This document shows, one piece after another, positions 45,967-55,196 of a stretch of 64,000 nt of DNA. Every line of letters starts with the position of its first letter. The first letter of the stretch is position 1. This DNA comes from Acetobacterium woodii (GTDB taxonomy: Bacteria > Bacillota > Clostridia > Eubacteriales > Eubacteriaceae). A program made the translations under genes and the position numbers. A model generated the notes under the pieces. That model saw only the letters and a program-made list of their open reading frames with translations. It was not told the DNA's origin and did no database searches. The DNA lies in NCBI GenBank assembly GCA_016213825.1, contig JACQZP010000016.1, positions 186,001 to 250,000 on the forward strand, given 5' to 3'.

Positions 45967-46956
45967 TTAGTTCACTAAAATTTCTGCCAGTTCTGCTACT
46001 GTTATGCCAGCAATGAAGTCGTTTAACTTGCAGTAACTGAGCACTTCCAGTAATTCTGATTCTTTTAGTACCTTTCCTTTTAGAAAATTCTCCAATTGAT
46101 GAATATCCTGATTCCCCGAGAATTTACCGGTAATAGAAATCGAATCGATGATCCCCTGCTGTAATACACTCATAGAAATGGTCAAATGACCGAATTGAAA
46201 ATCCCGGGTTTTCTGCATTTCATATCGTGGTGACTTACCATAATTCCAATCCCATGTTACATACTTTGTTTGTCGCAGTTGTTTGATCGCTTCGAAATCT
46301 TCCTCAGTCAAACGAAACGGAAAAGGATTATTCTTTTTTATAATACTGGTCATCAAGCAGTTGCGAAACTGCTCAATGGCAATTGGATTAGGTAAATGCT
46401 CAATAATATTGGTAATGTGACTGCTAACCGATTTAACCCCTTTGCTTTCAATTTTGTCCCCTTTAACCGTCAATGCCTGTCGCAAAAAATCTAAATCTGA
46501 ATTAAATAACAGTGTTCCATGGTGTAATACCCGGCCATTTTTTACAGTCTGAGCTGTCCCGGAAAATTTACGTCCCTCAATAATCAGGTCGTTGCGATTA
46601 TTACATACCGCTTTTACGCCAAAATGATCAAGCGCACGAATGATCGGAAGGGCAAACTGAGTGAAATCAATCTTTTGCCCATTTTCGCAGTTTTGAATAA
46701 ATGAATAGTTTAAATTTCCCAAATCATGATAAACAGCGCCGCCCCCGGTACTACGACGGGCAACTCTGGTATTCATTTTTCTGACAAAATCGGTATTGAT
46801 TTCTCTGACAGCGTTCTGATTTCGCCCTATCACAATGGTATTATCGTTCTGCCAAAGCATGAAAAAGGGCTCGACCATTTTAACATTGGAAAAGATGTGT
46901 TCTTCCAATGCCAGATTATAATATGGATCTGTTGATTCACTGTAATAAAAGAGCAT
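45967..46956 (-). CDS. lplA: Lipoate--protein ligase
   Basis: 329 residues of the LplA family, attaching lipoate to lysines of E2 proteins after ATP activation. Signatures: LALEEHIFSN, LWQNDNTIVIGRNQNAVREIN near 38, VARRSTGGGAVYHDLGNLNYSF near 68 (RRxxGGGAVYHD core), LIIEGRKFSGTAQTVKNGRVLHHGTLLF near 125 including the catalytic lysine region, and a C-terminal accessory domain (about 250-329). It is placed directly downstream of E1-E2-E3 genes, so its obvious client is that E2 lipoyl domain. It implies use of external lipoate or octanoyl/lipoyl salvage; no lipA or lipB is in the window. Confidence 0.94.
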   Translation of the reverse strand: MLFYYSESTDPYYNLALEEHIFSNVKMVEPFFMLWQNDNTIVIGRNQNAVREINTDFVRKMNTRVARRSTGGGAVYHDLGNLNYSFIQNCENGQKIDFTQFALPIIRALDHFGVKAVCNNRNDLIIEGRKFSGTAQTVKNGRVLHHGTLLFNSDLDFLRQALTVKGDKIESKGVKSVSSHITNIIEHLPNPIAIEQFRNCLMTSIIKKNNPFPFRLTEEDFEAIKQLRQTKYVTWDWNYGKSPRYEMQKTRDFQFGHLTISMSVLQQGIIDSISITGKFSGNQDIHQLENFLKGKVLKESELLEVLSYCKLNDFIAGITVAELAEILVN

Positions 46957-47061
46957 AATCAGCTCACCTCATTCGTTTCAAACCTTTGTTGCTCATAAAT
47001 TATTGAGTGCCCTTTTAAGGCACTGCAATACTCGCGTTTTTCTAAATCGTCATCACTCATA

Positions 47062-48459
47062 CTAAATATGGATGGCCTGTCCTACCACTGCATGCGCTGC
47101 TTCCATCATCGCTTCGGATACCGAAGGATGCGGATGGACAACCTGCGCAATATCTTCTGCGGTAAACTCAAGATCAATATAAGCAGTTGCGGCACTGATT
47201 AATTCTGTTACATGTGCTCCAACAAGATGGGTTCCCAAGATTTCATGGTATTTCTGGTCGGCCACAATCTTCACAAAACCCGTTGTTTCATTCATTGCCA
47301 CCGATTTTCCATTGGCGACCAGCGGAAACATCCCAACTTTAACATCATAGCCTGCCGCCTTCGCTTGCTCTTCAGTTAATCCTACGCTGGCAACTTCAGG
47401 ATAGGTATAGGTGCATCTTGGCATATTTGAATAATTAAATTGTTTTACCGGTTTCCCAAGAATCGCATGAACAGCCGCCAAAGCCTGAGCTGACGCAACA
47501 TGGGCCAGTGCCAGTTTTCCAGTGATATCTCCAATGGCATATACGGTGGGACAGGTTGTCAGTAAATGATCATCTACTTGAACCAATCCCCGCTCTGTGA
47601 GCTTCACACCTGCTGCTGCCAGCCCAATATTTTCGACATTTGCCCGAACACCAGCCGAAATAAGAATTTTATCACATGGAATTGACTCGGTTTTTCCTTT
47701 ATTCTCGATGACAAGGTTAAAGCCATCGCTTTTTGCAACCACAGATGTAACTTTACTATCAACCTTTATATTAATATTACGTTTTTTGAAAGCTTTTTGA
47801 ATTTCTTTTGAGACATCAGCGTCTTCGTTTGGTAAAACCCGGGGCAACATTTCAACAACGGTTACCTCCGCACCATAACTGGCCCAGATACTGGCAAATT
47901 CCATCCCGATGGCACCGGCGCCAACGACCACAAATTTATCGCCAGGTTTGACGTCAGTCAACTCAAGGGCTTCTCGCGACGTCATAATATTGGGATTGCT
48001 ATAATCAAATTGCGGAATTTTAAAGGCATGTGCTCCGGTGGCAAGAATAATATTTTTTGCTTCGATCATTTCACCAGTCGGCATGACTTTCACCCTGGTT
48101 CCGCTGATCAGACTGCCTTCACCTTGTATCACCGTCACGCTGTTTTTTTTCAAAAGGCTTCTAATTCCCATGGTCAGTTTTGCGCTAACTTCCCGACTGC
48201 GTTTCTGAGCCACTGAATAATCAGCTTTTATTTCATTGGTATTCAAATCAATTCCATATTTACTTGCTTCTTTTACGGTGCGGAGAATTTCTGCATTTTG
48301 AACCAGCGCTTTTGTGGGAATGCAGCCCCAGTTCAAACAAACCCCACCCAGATCAGCTTTTTCAACTAATGCTGTGTGAAGGCCCTGTTGCGCAGCATAA
48401 ATCGCTGCCACGTACCCCCCCGGACCGCCTCCGATAACAATTAGGTCAAATTTATTCAT
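47062..48459 (-). CDS. lpdA: Dihydrolipoyl dehydrogenase (E3)
   Basis: 465 residues. FAD site DLIVIGGGPGGYVAAIYAAQQG, redox disulfide in GGVCLNWGCIPTKAL near 40-54, NAD site FVVVGAGAIGMEFASIWASYG near 178, FAD site VYAIGDITGKLALAHVASAQ near 305 and the interface active histidine-glutamate in VHPHPSVSEAMMEAAHAV near 443. It reoxidises the dihydrolipoyl arm of the adjacent E2 and yields NADH. No N-terminal lipoyl domain is fused, unlike some AcoL proteins. It follows E2 by 60 bases. Confidence 0.95.
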   Translation of the reverse strand: MNKFDLIVIGGGPGGYVAAIYAAQQGLHTALVEKADLGGVCLNWGCIPTKALVQNAEILRTVKEASKYGIDLNTNEIKADYSVAQKRSREVSAKLTMGIRSLLKKNSVTVIQGEGSLISGTRVKVMPTGEMIEAKNIILATGAHAFKIPQFDYSNPNIMTSREALELTDVKPGDKFVVVGAGAIGMEFASIWASYGAEVTVVEMLPRVLPNEDADVSKEIQKAFKKRNINIKVDSKVTSVVAKSDGFNLVIENKGKTESIPCDKILISAGVRANVENIGLAAAGVKLTERGLVQVDDHLLTTCPTVYAIGDITGKLALAHVASAQALAAVHAILGKPVKQFNYSNMPRCTYTYPEVASVGLTEEQAKAAGYDVKVGMFPLVANGKSVAMNETTGFVKIVADQKYHEILGTHLVGAHVTELISAATAYIDLEFTAEDIAQVVHPHPSVSEAMMEAAHAVVGQAIHI

Positions 48460-48519
48460 TATTTATCTCCTGTTATGAATTATCCGTCACAGATTGTCGC
48501 CTGAACTTTTTTCGGTTCT

Positions 48520-49758
48520 TTACATTAAGATTTTCATGGGATCTTCCAGCAATTCTCCAATATAGGACACAAACTGCGCAGCATAATCACCATCAACAAT
48601 CCGGTGATCGAAACTCAAGGTGATATTCATCATTGGACGGATGACAATTTCATCATCAATGACAACTGCTGACTTAACCGTTGCAGCCAATGCCAAAATC
48701 CCACATTCAGGCGGATTGATCACTGCCCGAAAACTTGAAATGCCACGCCCACCCAGATTACTGATTGTAAATGTTCCGCCCGATAAATCACCCTGAATAT
48801 TGGCTTGTTCTTTCGTCCGACTGACCAGACCGGCAAATTCTTTTGCCAGTTCAACCACACCTTTAGCGGCAACATTCTTAAGAACCGGCACCATCAAACC
48901 ACGATCGGTATTAACCGCAACGCCAATGTTGATATCTTCCATTTCGTAAATTTCCGTACCATCAGCGGCCAGCTGCGTGTTCATCAATGGATATTCCTGT
49001 AAGGCCCGGGAACAGGCTTTGGCGACCATCTCATTGAAACCGACCTTGACATCGGCGATTTCATTCACACGTTTGCGCCACTCAATGGCTTTGGTCATAT
49101 CGACTGCCACCGTCAGGGCTGCCCATGGTTTGGTTACTACACTTTCAGTCAGCCGATTCCCAATTTTTCGGCGCATGCCATCATACGGAGTTATTTTTCT
49201 AATCCCAGTTGCTGGCGCAACCGTTGTTGCCACTACTGATGGGCTGGCAATTGTAGAAGACTCGGCAATCGCTTCTGGCTCATTTTCATAAGCAAGAATA
49301 TCAGCTTTTTTGACACGTATCCCAGCATATTTAACTTTAGTCAGATCAATTCCCAAATCTTTGGCCATTTTTTTAGCCAGTGGCGAAACCGGAACCCGGC
49401 CAGTTAAAGCTATTTCTGTCACTTCAGCTGGTTGAACCGGCACAACCGCCACCGTTTCTGGTGATGCAGCCACAGCTCCGCCACCACTAATTTCAGCAAG
49501 TAGGCTGTCAATGTTTTCACCGGGTGTACCGACAATTGCAAGCGGTTTATGGCATTCGACGTTATCTCCCACTTGAGCAATAATTTTTAAAACAGTGCCG
49601 GTCTGATCTGCCGGAATATCCTGGACGTCTTTATCAGTTTCTGCAGCTAGAGCCATTTCACCAAATTTGACTTCGTCACCCTCGTTTACATACCATTCCG
49701 TGACTGTACCATCAGTCATGTTAACGCCGATCTTTGGCATATTCATTAATTTTGCCAT
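48520..49758 (-). CDS. Dihydrolipoamide acyltransferase (E2) of a 2-oxo/acetoin dehydrogenase complex
   Basis: 412 residues. A single lipoyl domain (1-80) with the lipoylated lysine in AAETDKDVQDIPADQ near 42, a linker rich in A, V, P and T, an E3-binding domain near 125-160 (RVPVSPLAKKMAKDLGIDL), and a catalytic domain (about 195-412) ending with the active-site LSFDHRIVDGDYAAQF. It transfers the acyl group to CoA. The start at 49758 follows AAGGAG; three earlier in-frame codons are unlikely. It groups with acetoin or pyruvate E2 proteins; sequence reading cannot separate them with certainty. Confidence 0.92.
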   Translation of the reverse strand: MAKLMNMPKIGVNMTDGTVTEWYVNEGDEVKFGEMALAAETDKDVQDIPADQTGTVLKIIAQVGDNVECHKPLAIVGTPGENIDSLLAEISGGGAVAASPETVAVVPVQPAEVTEIALTGRVPVSPLAKKMAKDLGIDLTKVKYAGIRVKKADILAYENEPEAIAESSTIASPSVVATTVAPATGIRKITPYDGMRRKIGNRLTESVVTKPWAALTVAVDMTKAIEWRKRVNEIADVKVGFNEMVAKACSRALQEYPLMNTQLAADGTEIYEMEDINIGVAVNTDRGLMVPVLKNVAAKGVVELAKEFAGLVSRTKEQANIQGDLSGGTFTISNLGGRGISSFRAVINPPECGILALAATVKSAVVIDDEIVIRPMMNITLSFDHRIVDGDYAAQFVSYIGELLEDPMKILM

Positions 49759-49778
49759 AATAAACACTCCTTCACAAT

Positions 49779-50753
49779 TTATTCAAATGTTTTACGTACT
49801 GCTGCGATAATATCTTCTTTTTTAGGTGTGCACATCGCTTCCAGACCTTCATTGTATGCTACTGGAGAGTTCTTGCTGCCAAGACGTTGAGGTGGTGCAT
49901 CCAATAAATCAAAACCACGGTCAATGATTTCACCGACTATTTCACCCGCAATCGATCCCCGCAATGGTGCTTCGGTGACGACAACAACACGACTTGTCTT
50001 CTTGATCGATTCCATCACAGTGTCATAATCCAGCGGCAACAGTGATCGCAAATCAATAACTTCACAGCTGATTCCTTCTTTTTCCAATTCGATAGCAGCT
50101 GCTTCTGCCACATAAGTCATATAGGAATAAGCTACAATTGTACAATCGGTTCCAGTTTTGCGAATCGCTGCTTTTCCGATTGGGACCAGATATTCACCAT
50201 CTGGAACTTCACCTTTCATGGAGTAATTTCGTTTATGTTCAAAGCAGATAACTGGTCCATTATCGCGGATGGCCGATTTAAGCATCCCTTTCATATCGTA
50301 GGGGGTAGACGGTGTAATGACTTTTAAACCCGGAACATGGACAAACCAGTTTTCATTGTTCTGCGAATGCTGAGCGGCAACACCACCACCAACACCAAAA
50401 GGTGCCCGGATAACAATTGGCACATTTGCCTGTCCCCCGAACATATAACATGTTTTTGCAGCCGTATTGACAATATTATCCATTGGCAAAGTGATCCAGT
50501 CAGCATATAATATTTCAACCAACGGACGCATCCCGGCAATCGCCGCACCAACACCAAGTCCCGTGAATGCAGCTTCCGAAATCGGGGTATCGATAACCCG
50601 TTTTTCACCATATTCATTCATGAGACCTTTTGTTATCCCAAATGGATTTCCGCGGAGTCCAACATCGCAACCCATGATAAATACGTTTTCATCCAGGGCC
50701 ATTTCTTCCCTTAATGCCTGGGTAATGGATTCTCTAAGTGTAATGATTGACAT
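49779..50753 (-). CDS. TPP-dependent dehydrogenase E1 beta subunit (AcoB-like)
   Basis: 324 residues of the E1 beta/transketolase-C type. MGCDVGLRGNPFGITKGLMNEYG near 28, the TPP-contacting glutamate in VIDTPISEAAFTGLGVGAA near 55, IVIRAPFGVGGGVAAQHSQ near 110, VVVVTEAPLRGSIAGEI near 250 and AYNEGLEA near the C-terminus. These are shared by acetoin and pyruvate dehydrogenases. It lies between E1 alpha and E2 with short gaps and has a strong AGGAGATAAAAATT leader. Acetoin dehydrogenases would give acetaldehyde and acetyl-CoA; acetogens normally use ferredoxin-linked PFOR for pyruvate, which favours acetoin or a related ketone as substrate, as inference. Confidence 0.92.
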   Translation of the reverse strand: MSIITLRESITQALREEMALDENVFIMGCDVGLRGNPFGITKGLMNEYGEKRVIDTPISEAAFTGLGVGAAIAGMRPLVEILYADWITLPMDNIVNTAAKTCYMFGGQANVPIVIRAPFGVGGGVAAQHSQNNENWFVHVPGLKVITPSTPYDMKGMLKSAIRDNGPVICFEHKRNYSMKGEVPDGEYLVPIGKAAIRKTGTDCTIVAYSYMTYVAEAAAIELEKEGISCEVIDLRSLLPLDYDTVMESIKKTSRVVVVTEAPLRGSIAGEIVGEIIDRGFDLLDAPPQRLGSKNSPVAYNEGLEAMCTPKKEDIIAAVRKTFE

Positions 50754-50804
50754 AATTTTTATCTCCTAATCTTCGTTTTATAATCTCACTAGTTGATACA
50801 GTGT

Positions 50805-51854
50805 TTACTTGATAACTTCGCCATCTGCATAAATGTAGTCATAGAAAGTATCAGGAGAGGGTTCATGGCATTGAGTATCTGCGTATTCGATGGACGCCTC
50901 AACCTTTTTCATTGCTTCCGCTTCAATCGCTTCCAATTCAGCTGGTGTGGCAATCTTGTTTTCAACCATAAATTCACCCATTCGTTTAATTGGTTCAATT
51001 TCCCAATATTTATCACATACTGACATATCACGATACCAGCTGTCATCGGTTGCGTGATGTCCCAGCATTCTCATGGTTTTACATTCGATAAAAGTCGGTC
51101 CTTCACCAGCTCGGGCCCGCTCAATGGCAGCCTTAGCGGTTTCCCATATTTGATAAATATTATAGCCATCACATCGACAGCTGGGAATACCAAAGCCAAT
51201 GCCGCGTTTATAAAGATCGGGTTCACCGGTTATTCGGGCATAATCGGTGGCAATAGCCCACTGGTTATTTTCACAGACAAAAATAACCGGAAGTTTCCAA
51301 GCTGCGGCCATGTTCATTGATTCTGAAACAGACCCCGCGTTGGCACCACCATCGCCGAAAAATACAACGGTTACATCATCCGTGCCCTTGATCCAACTTT
51401 TTAAGGCACTTCCAACAGCTGGTGCTACTGCCGCCCCAACAATACCGCTGGCTCCAAGCATCCCAATGCTCATATCACTGATGTGCATTGAACCGCCACG
51501 ACCCTTGTTATAGCCTTCTTCTTTTCCAAACAACTCGGCCATCATTTTATTGATATTGCCACCTTTGGCGATCAAATGACCATGTCCACGATGGGTTGAA
51601 CCAACATAGTCCTCTTTTTTTAATTGCGTAATAATAGCTGTGGCAATGGCTTCTTCGGTAATATATGGATGATAATATCCATGAACTTTATTCGCCATCC
51701 AGAGCGGCTTAACTGCTTCCTCAAACTTGCGCATGAGCCACATGATACTGTACATTCTGATTTGCTCTTCGCGATCCAGTCCTTCTGGACTATACATTTC
51801 TGCATAAGCATCAAATTCTTTTTTGAGTTCTTCAATACACTTGGAATCTTTCAT
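50805..51854 (-). CDS. TPP-dependent dehydrogenase E1 alpha subunit (AcoA-like)
   Basis: 349 residues. The TPP motif FFGDGGANAGSVSESMNMAA...CENNQWAIAT (about 170-208) is intact, preceded by STHRGHGHLIAKGGNINKMM near 87 and NKGRGGSMHISD near 117 typical for AcoA/PdhA. A longer N-terminus than usual (about 20 extra residues) is present, and the C-terminus ends EPSPDTFYDYIYAD as in acetoin E1. GAGGAG precedes the ATG at 51854. It heads the E1-E2-E3-lplA run and follows aldolase copy 2 by 73 bases, probably on the same transcript. Confidence 0.92.
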   Translation of the reverse strand: MKDSKCIEELKKEFDAYAEMYSPEGLDREEQIRMYSIMWLMRKFEEAVKPLWMANKVHGYYHPYITEEAIATAIITQLKKEDYVGSTHRGHGHLIAKGGNINKMMAELFGKEEGYNKGRGGSMHISDMSIGMLGASGIVGAAVAPAVGSALKSWIKGTDDVTVVFFGDGGANAGSVSESMNMAAAWKLPVIFVCENNQWAIATDYARITGEPDLYKRGIGFGIPSCRCDGYNIYQIWETAKAAIERARAGEGPTFIECKTMRMLGHHATDDSWYRDMSVCDKYWEIEPIKRMGEFMVENKIATPAELEAIEAEAMKKVEASIEYADTQCHEPSPDTFYDYIYADGEVIK

Positions 51855-51927
51855 TATTGTTCTCCTCGTATTTTAATTATCGTTAACCAGTTTAATTATC
51901 AATAACTTGGCAGTAGACTTTATTCTA

Positions 51928-52785
51928 TTAATTCTGTTTGTCTCTCACACTAAAGAATTGGATGTGTTGGTTCACAACTTTTTTTAGTCGATCTTTGGTA
52001 AAGGCATCCAGTTTAAGTGGATCATTCTGGTCAGGATTCATTTTAGTGTAGGTTGCCATTCCCTGACAATATGCAATTTTAATTGCAGTTGAAATATTAA
52101 CCTTTGAAGCACCTAAGGCAATCAGTTTATGAAACATTTCATCAGTTAATCCAGTCCCGCCATGCAGTACTAGTGGGCAGGACGAAAATTGATTGATTTC
52201 TTCAAATAGATCGTAATCGATATTGATTTCACCTTTGTAGACGCCGTGAGCAGTTCCCACCGCTGGTGCAAAAGCATCGATTCCGGTTTCTCTTAAATAA
52301 ATCCGGCAATCTTCCGGTCTTGCATGGGCAGAATTTCCTTCGATCACCACAATATCATCTTCAACGCCGACAATGGCACCCAATTCACCTTCGACCGTAA
52401 CCTTTTTATCTTTTGCATAAGTCACAATTTCTTTTGTATTCTTTATATTTTCTTCCAGAGACAACTGCGAACCATCATACATTACCGATGACCAGCCGCC
52501 ATTAATGCAGGCTTTTGTAAACCCGACATCTGTGGAATGATCCAGATGGATCGCCACATTCACCTTTGCATTTTCAGCGATAGGTTTTAAAAAAACCATC
52601 ATTTCATCCACCCCAAAGGCCTTCACCGTTTTTACAGATGTTTGAAGAATAATTGGTTGTTCAAGTTCCTCTGCTGCTTCAACAGCGGCCTTCGCTGTAA
52701 GGTAGTTGACGATATTAAATGCCCCAACTGCATAATGATTTTTTCTTGCGTCGCTAAGAATTGCTTCCATATTCACATAACTCAT
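51928..52785 (-). CDS. Class II ketose-(bis)phosphate aldolase, copy 2
   Basis: 285 residues, by eye largely identical to copy 1 (39891-40739), with the same metal and catalytic blocks: HLDHSTDVGFTKACINGG, VEGELGAIVGVEDD, VGTAHGVYKGEINID and LHGGTGLTDEMFHKL. Differences cluster at residues 40-60, 100-120 and the C-terminus (HIQFFSVRDKQN against HIRFFSLMD). The start at 52785 lies eight bases after AGAGG; a GTG three codons earlier would overlap the ribosome site. It opens the aldolase-E1-E2-E3-lplA run and has its own promoter and operator-like motif. Confidence 0.92.
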   Translation of the reverse strand: MSYVNMEAILSDARKNHYAVGAFNIVNYLTAKAAVEAAEELEQPIILQTSVKTVKAFGVDEMMVFLKPIAENAKVNVAIHLDHSTDVGFTKACINGGWSSVMYDGSQLSLEENIKNTKEIVTYAKDKKVTVEGELGAIVGVEDDIVVIEGNSAHARPEDCRIYLRETGIDAFAPAVGTAHGVYKGEINIDYDLFEEINQFSSCPLVLHGGTGLTDEMFHKLIALGASKVNISTAIKIAYCQGMATYTKMNPDQNDPLKLDAFTKDRLKKVVNQHIQFFSVRDKQN

Positions 52786-52835
52786 GATCATCACCTCTTT
52801 TCAATAAATTTTACGACATCATACATGAATATAAT

Positions 52836-52862
52836 GGGTTATGACCACCTAGAACCAGTATA
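52836..52862 (-). promoter_or_regulatory. Promoter and candidate GntR operator of aldolase copy 2
   Basis: On the minus strand TATACT (complement of 52857-52862) is followed eight bases later by GTGGTCATAACCC (complement of 52836-52848). The -35 candidate TTTATT at 17-base spacing is weak. The motif is shared with the promoters of the transketolase operon and aldolase copy 1. Confidence 0.6.
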
Positions 52863-52904
52863 ACATAATCTTTTAGAAAAATAAATCATCTCTTAAAATT
52901 TTTA

Positions 52905-54221
52905 TTATTTTTGTCCGTTGGCGGCATTCATAAAGCGACGTTGATACGATACCACCTGATTGCAGGAAGTAAACCTTGCCAGATAGTTTGGCTCAGCAGT
53001 AACGACAATTCGATGAACAAGGTCTTCAAATTCTTTTTCCACTAGCAATTTGTCAATGTCCGGGTAATTGAATTCACCTTCCATGCTACAGATAATAAGT
53101 CTTGTGTCATCCAAATTTGTATTTTTAAAAAGCCTTAAATTATGTCGCACACTATCTAATCCATCAGAGCCTTCGGCATCATTAAAATGACGATATTTTA
53201 ACATATCTTCAGCCATTTTCTTAACTAGCAACAACTCCATTTGAGCCTGATCAATATTGAGATAATCTTTTTCTAAAAACATATCCTGAATATTTTTGAT
53301 AAATTTTGGATTGCCCGTTGCATGATATTGCTTTAAATTCTGATCCATGCTTTCAGATTGAATTAAGCGATGACGGATGAAGCTGTTTACAAAATATGGT
53401 TTTGCCTGTAATGCCAGCGCCGTCTGGTATGGTTCGAACATTAAAGTGAAATTCACTCTAAAACCATGTTCCTTGAGCATCAAAGCCAGATTATGCCCCC
53501 GAAAAGCGCCTTCAGTTGTCACATCAGTGAAGGATTTACCGAGCTTTTTATTTCCTGTAAGAAGTTCAGAAACGTTTACATTTGTAACCGGTCCAGTATG
53601 AGGAACTTTAATAACCACACGATATTCGGAAAGCATTTCTCTGAATTTTTCAGCTTCTTCCAGCAGCTCAGTATCAGACTTACCAAACGGATCATTCAGT
53701 TCAACACTGATGTCTGCTCCCGGTCCGAGGATCCGGCCGATTTCTTCCATTACTTCATCACGCGTTTTAAATTGATTGCCAATGTTAGCCTTTGGGTTAT
53801 TGATAAACAAGTCGTAAATAATACCAGGATTACACGTCAGATTAGCAATCATTTTACTGATCGGCTTTACCTCATAAGGATTGGCCGAATCAGCTGAAAA
53901 AAGAACATTAGTTGGCCTTTTTTTTCCATTTTTTTCATAAGAAATATCCCTAATTAAATCTGCTCTCAGAACCCCATTGGACTCGAGTCGATATTCAACC
54001 CGAAAACCTTCAGGCGTCTCATTTTCCAGTGTTTTAAAGGTAACAATAACATTAATAAATTCCTTGGTCACACCGATTTTTTTTACAAATTTTTTCATAA
54101 AGTCATATTCTACCAATGGCAAATCAAAATTAAAGATGCGATTAACATAGCTCTTTTGATCTTCAATCAGCGAGACATCGTCATTTAATAAGGTATTCAA
54201 AGTACAACTAACAGTCTTCAT
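52905..54221 (-). CDS. Oversized transaldolase-like protein
   Basis: 438 residues. From about residue 106 it follows the transaldolase barrel: LFSADSANPYEVKPISKM (as in the FLDTAN start of transaldolases), ANLTCNPGIIYDLF near 126 (TTNPSLI block), VVIKVPHTGPV near 202 with the likely Schiff-base Lys205, TTEGAFRGHNLALMLKEHGFRVNFTLMFEPYQTALAL near 237-275 (VNVTLIFS/QA block) and VNSFIRHRL near 282. It carries about 105 extra residues in front and a longer C-terminal tail than the 215-residue TalC type, and several usually constant residues differ. It may transfer or cleave a dihydroxyacetone unit on an unusual substrate. It lies between split transketolase and aldolase copy 2, under the transketolase promoter. 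Confidence 0.72.
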   Translation of the reverse strand: MKTVSCTLNTLLNDDVSLIEDQKSYVNRIFNFDLPLVEYDFMKKFVKKIGVTKEFINVIVTFKTLENETPEGFRVEYRLESNGVLRADLIRDISYEKNGKKRPTNVLFSADSANPYEVKPISKMIANLTCNPGIIYDLFINNPKANIGNQFKTRDEVMEEIGRILGPGADISVELNDPFGKSDTELLEEAEKFREMLSEYRVVIKVPHTGPVTNVNVSELLTGNKKLGKSFTDVTTEGAFRGHNLALMLKEHGFRVNFTLMFEPYQTALALQAKPYFVNSFIRHRLIQSESMDQNLKQYHATGNPKFIKNIQDMFLEKDYLNIDQAQMELLLVKKMAEDMLKYRHFNDAEGSDGLDSVRHNLRLFKNTNLDDTRLIICSMEGEFNYPDIDKLLVEKEFEDLVHRIVVTAEPNYLARFTSCNQVVSYQRRFMNAANGQK

Positions 54222-54248
54222 TTTTATCTCCTCTAAATTTATTCTATA

Positions 54249-55196
54249 TTATTTTTGAATCACATTTAAAATCCGATCAACGACCTTTTCCCAGGTAAGA
54301 CCGTAGGTTTCCAATAATTCCCGATAGGGGCCGGTATTAATGGAACCATCGGTAATACCAATAAGATGAATCGGTCCGCCATGTTTTACTGGACCCAACG
54401 CTTCCACTACGGCACTGCCAAAACCGCCGATTTCCGAATGTTCTTCTAACGTAAATAAATATTTCGCATCTTTATATGCTTCATAAAGGAGCTCTGTATC
54501 CAATGGTTTTACCGTTGTAAAATTCAGAACTTTTACTCCATATCCCATTTCATCCAAGATTTTTCCAGTCATTAGACCATCAACCGTCAATGTTCCAGAA
54601 ACTGCAATCACGATCTCATCTCCGGTATTCATTAAAACTTCACCTTTTCCCAATTTGAAATGGCGTTGTGACACTTCTAAGGGCTCTGCCATGGAGTGAC
54701 GTGGCATTCGGATATAAACTGGCCCCTTGTGTTTAATAGCTTCCCGTAATGACATTTCCACTTCATAACTGTCACCAGGATTCAAAACCACCATGTTAGG
54801 TATGACACGCATCAGTGACAAATCTTCAATCGCTTGATGTGTTGATCCAAGCGCTGAATGAGACAAGCCGCTACTTGACCCAATTACTTTTACATTCATA
54901 TTGGCATAACCTAAATCATTACGAACTTGCTCAAAAGCACGCATCGAGATAAACGGTGCAATCGCTGATACGACTGGAATAAAACCGCCTTCAGCTAACC
55001 CGGCACAAACGCCAATTGCATTCTGTTCGTTGATTCCTACCTCTAAATATTGATGAGGTAACGCTTGCTTGAAGGGGTTCATACCCGATCCAGCCCCTGA
55101 ATCACAAGACACCGCCATAATTCGCTTGTTTTCTCTACCGAGATCGAGCAAAGCATTCCCAAACGCATCTCGAGGATTAAGTTTCTTTTCAGTCAT
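54249..55196 (-). CDS. Transketolase C-terminal subunit
   Basis: 315 residues corresponding to the pyrimidine-binding and C-terminal domains of transketolase. MAVSCDSGAGSGMNPF near 25, the catalytic glutamate in YLEVGINEQNAIGVCAGLAEGG near 50, SHSALGSTHQAIEDLSLMRVIP near 108 and LFTLEEHSEIGGFGSAVVE near 240. The start at 55196 overlaps the stop of the N-terminal subunit gene in an ATGA, so the two subunits are made in coupled fashion. Split transketolases occur in many Firmicutes and in dedicated sugar pathways such as apiose degradation. Confidence 0.93.
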   Translation of the reverse strand: MTEKKLNPRDAFGNALLDLGRENKRIMAVSCDSGAGSGMNPFKQALPHQYLEVGINEQNAIGVCAGLAEGGFIPVVSAIAPFISMRAFEQVRNDLGYANMNVKVIGSSSGLSHSALGSTHQAIEDLSLMRVIPNMVVLNPGDSYEVEMSLREAIKHKGPVYIRMPRHSMAEPLEVSQRHFKLGKGEVLMNTGDEIVIAVSGTLTVDGLMTGKILDEMGYGVKVLNFTTVKPLDTELLYEAYKDAKYLFTLEEHSEIGGFGSAVVEALGPVKHGGPIHLIGITDGSINTGPYRELLETYGLTWEKVVDRILNVIQK

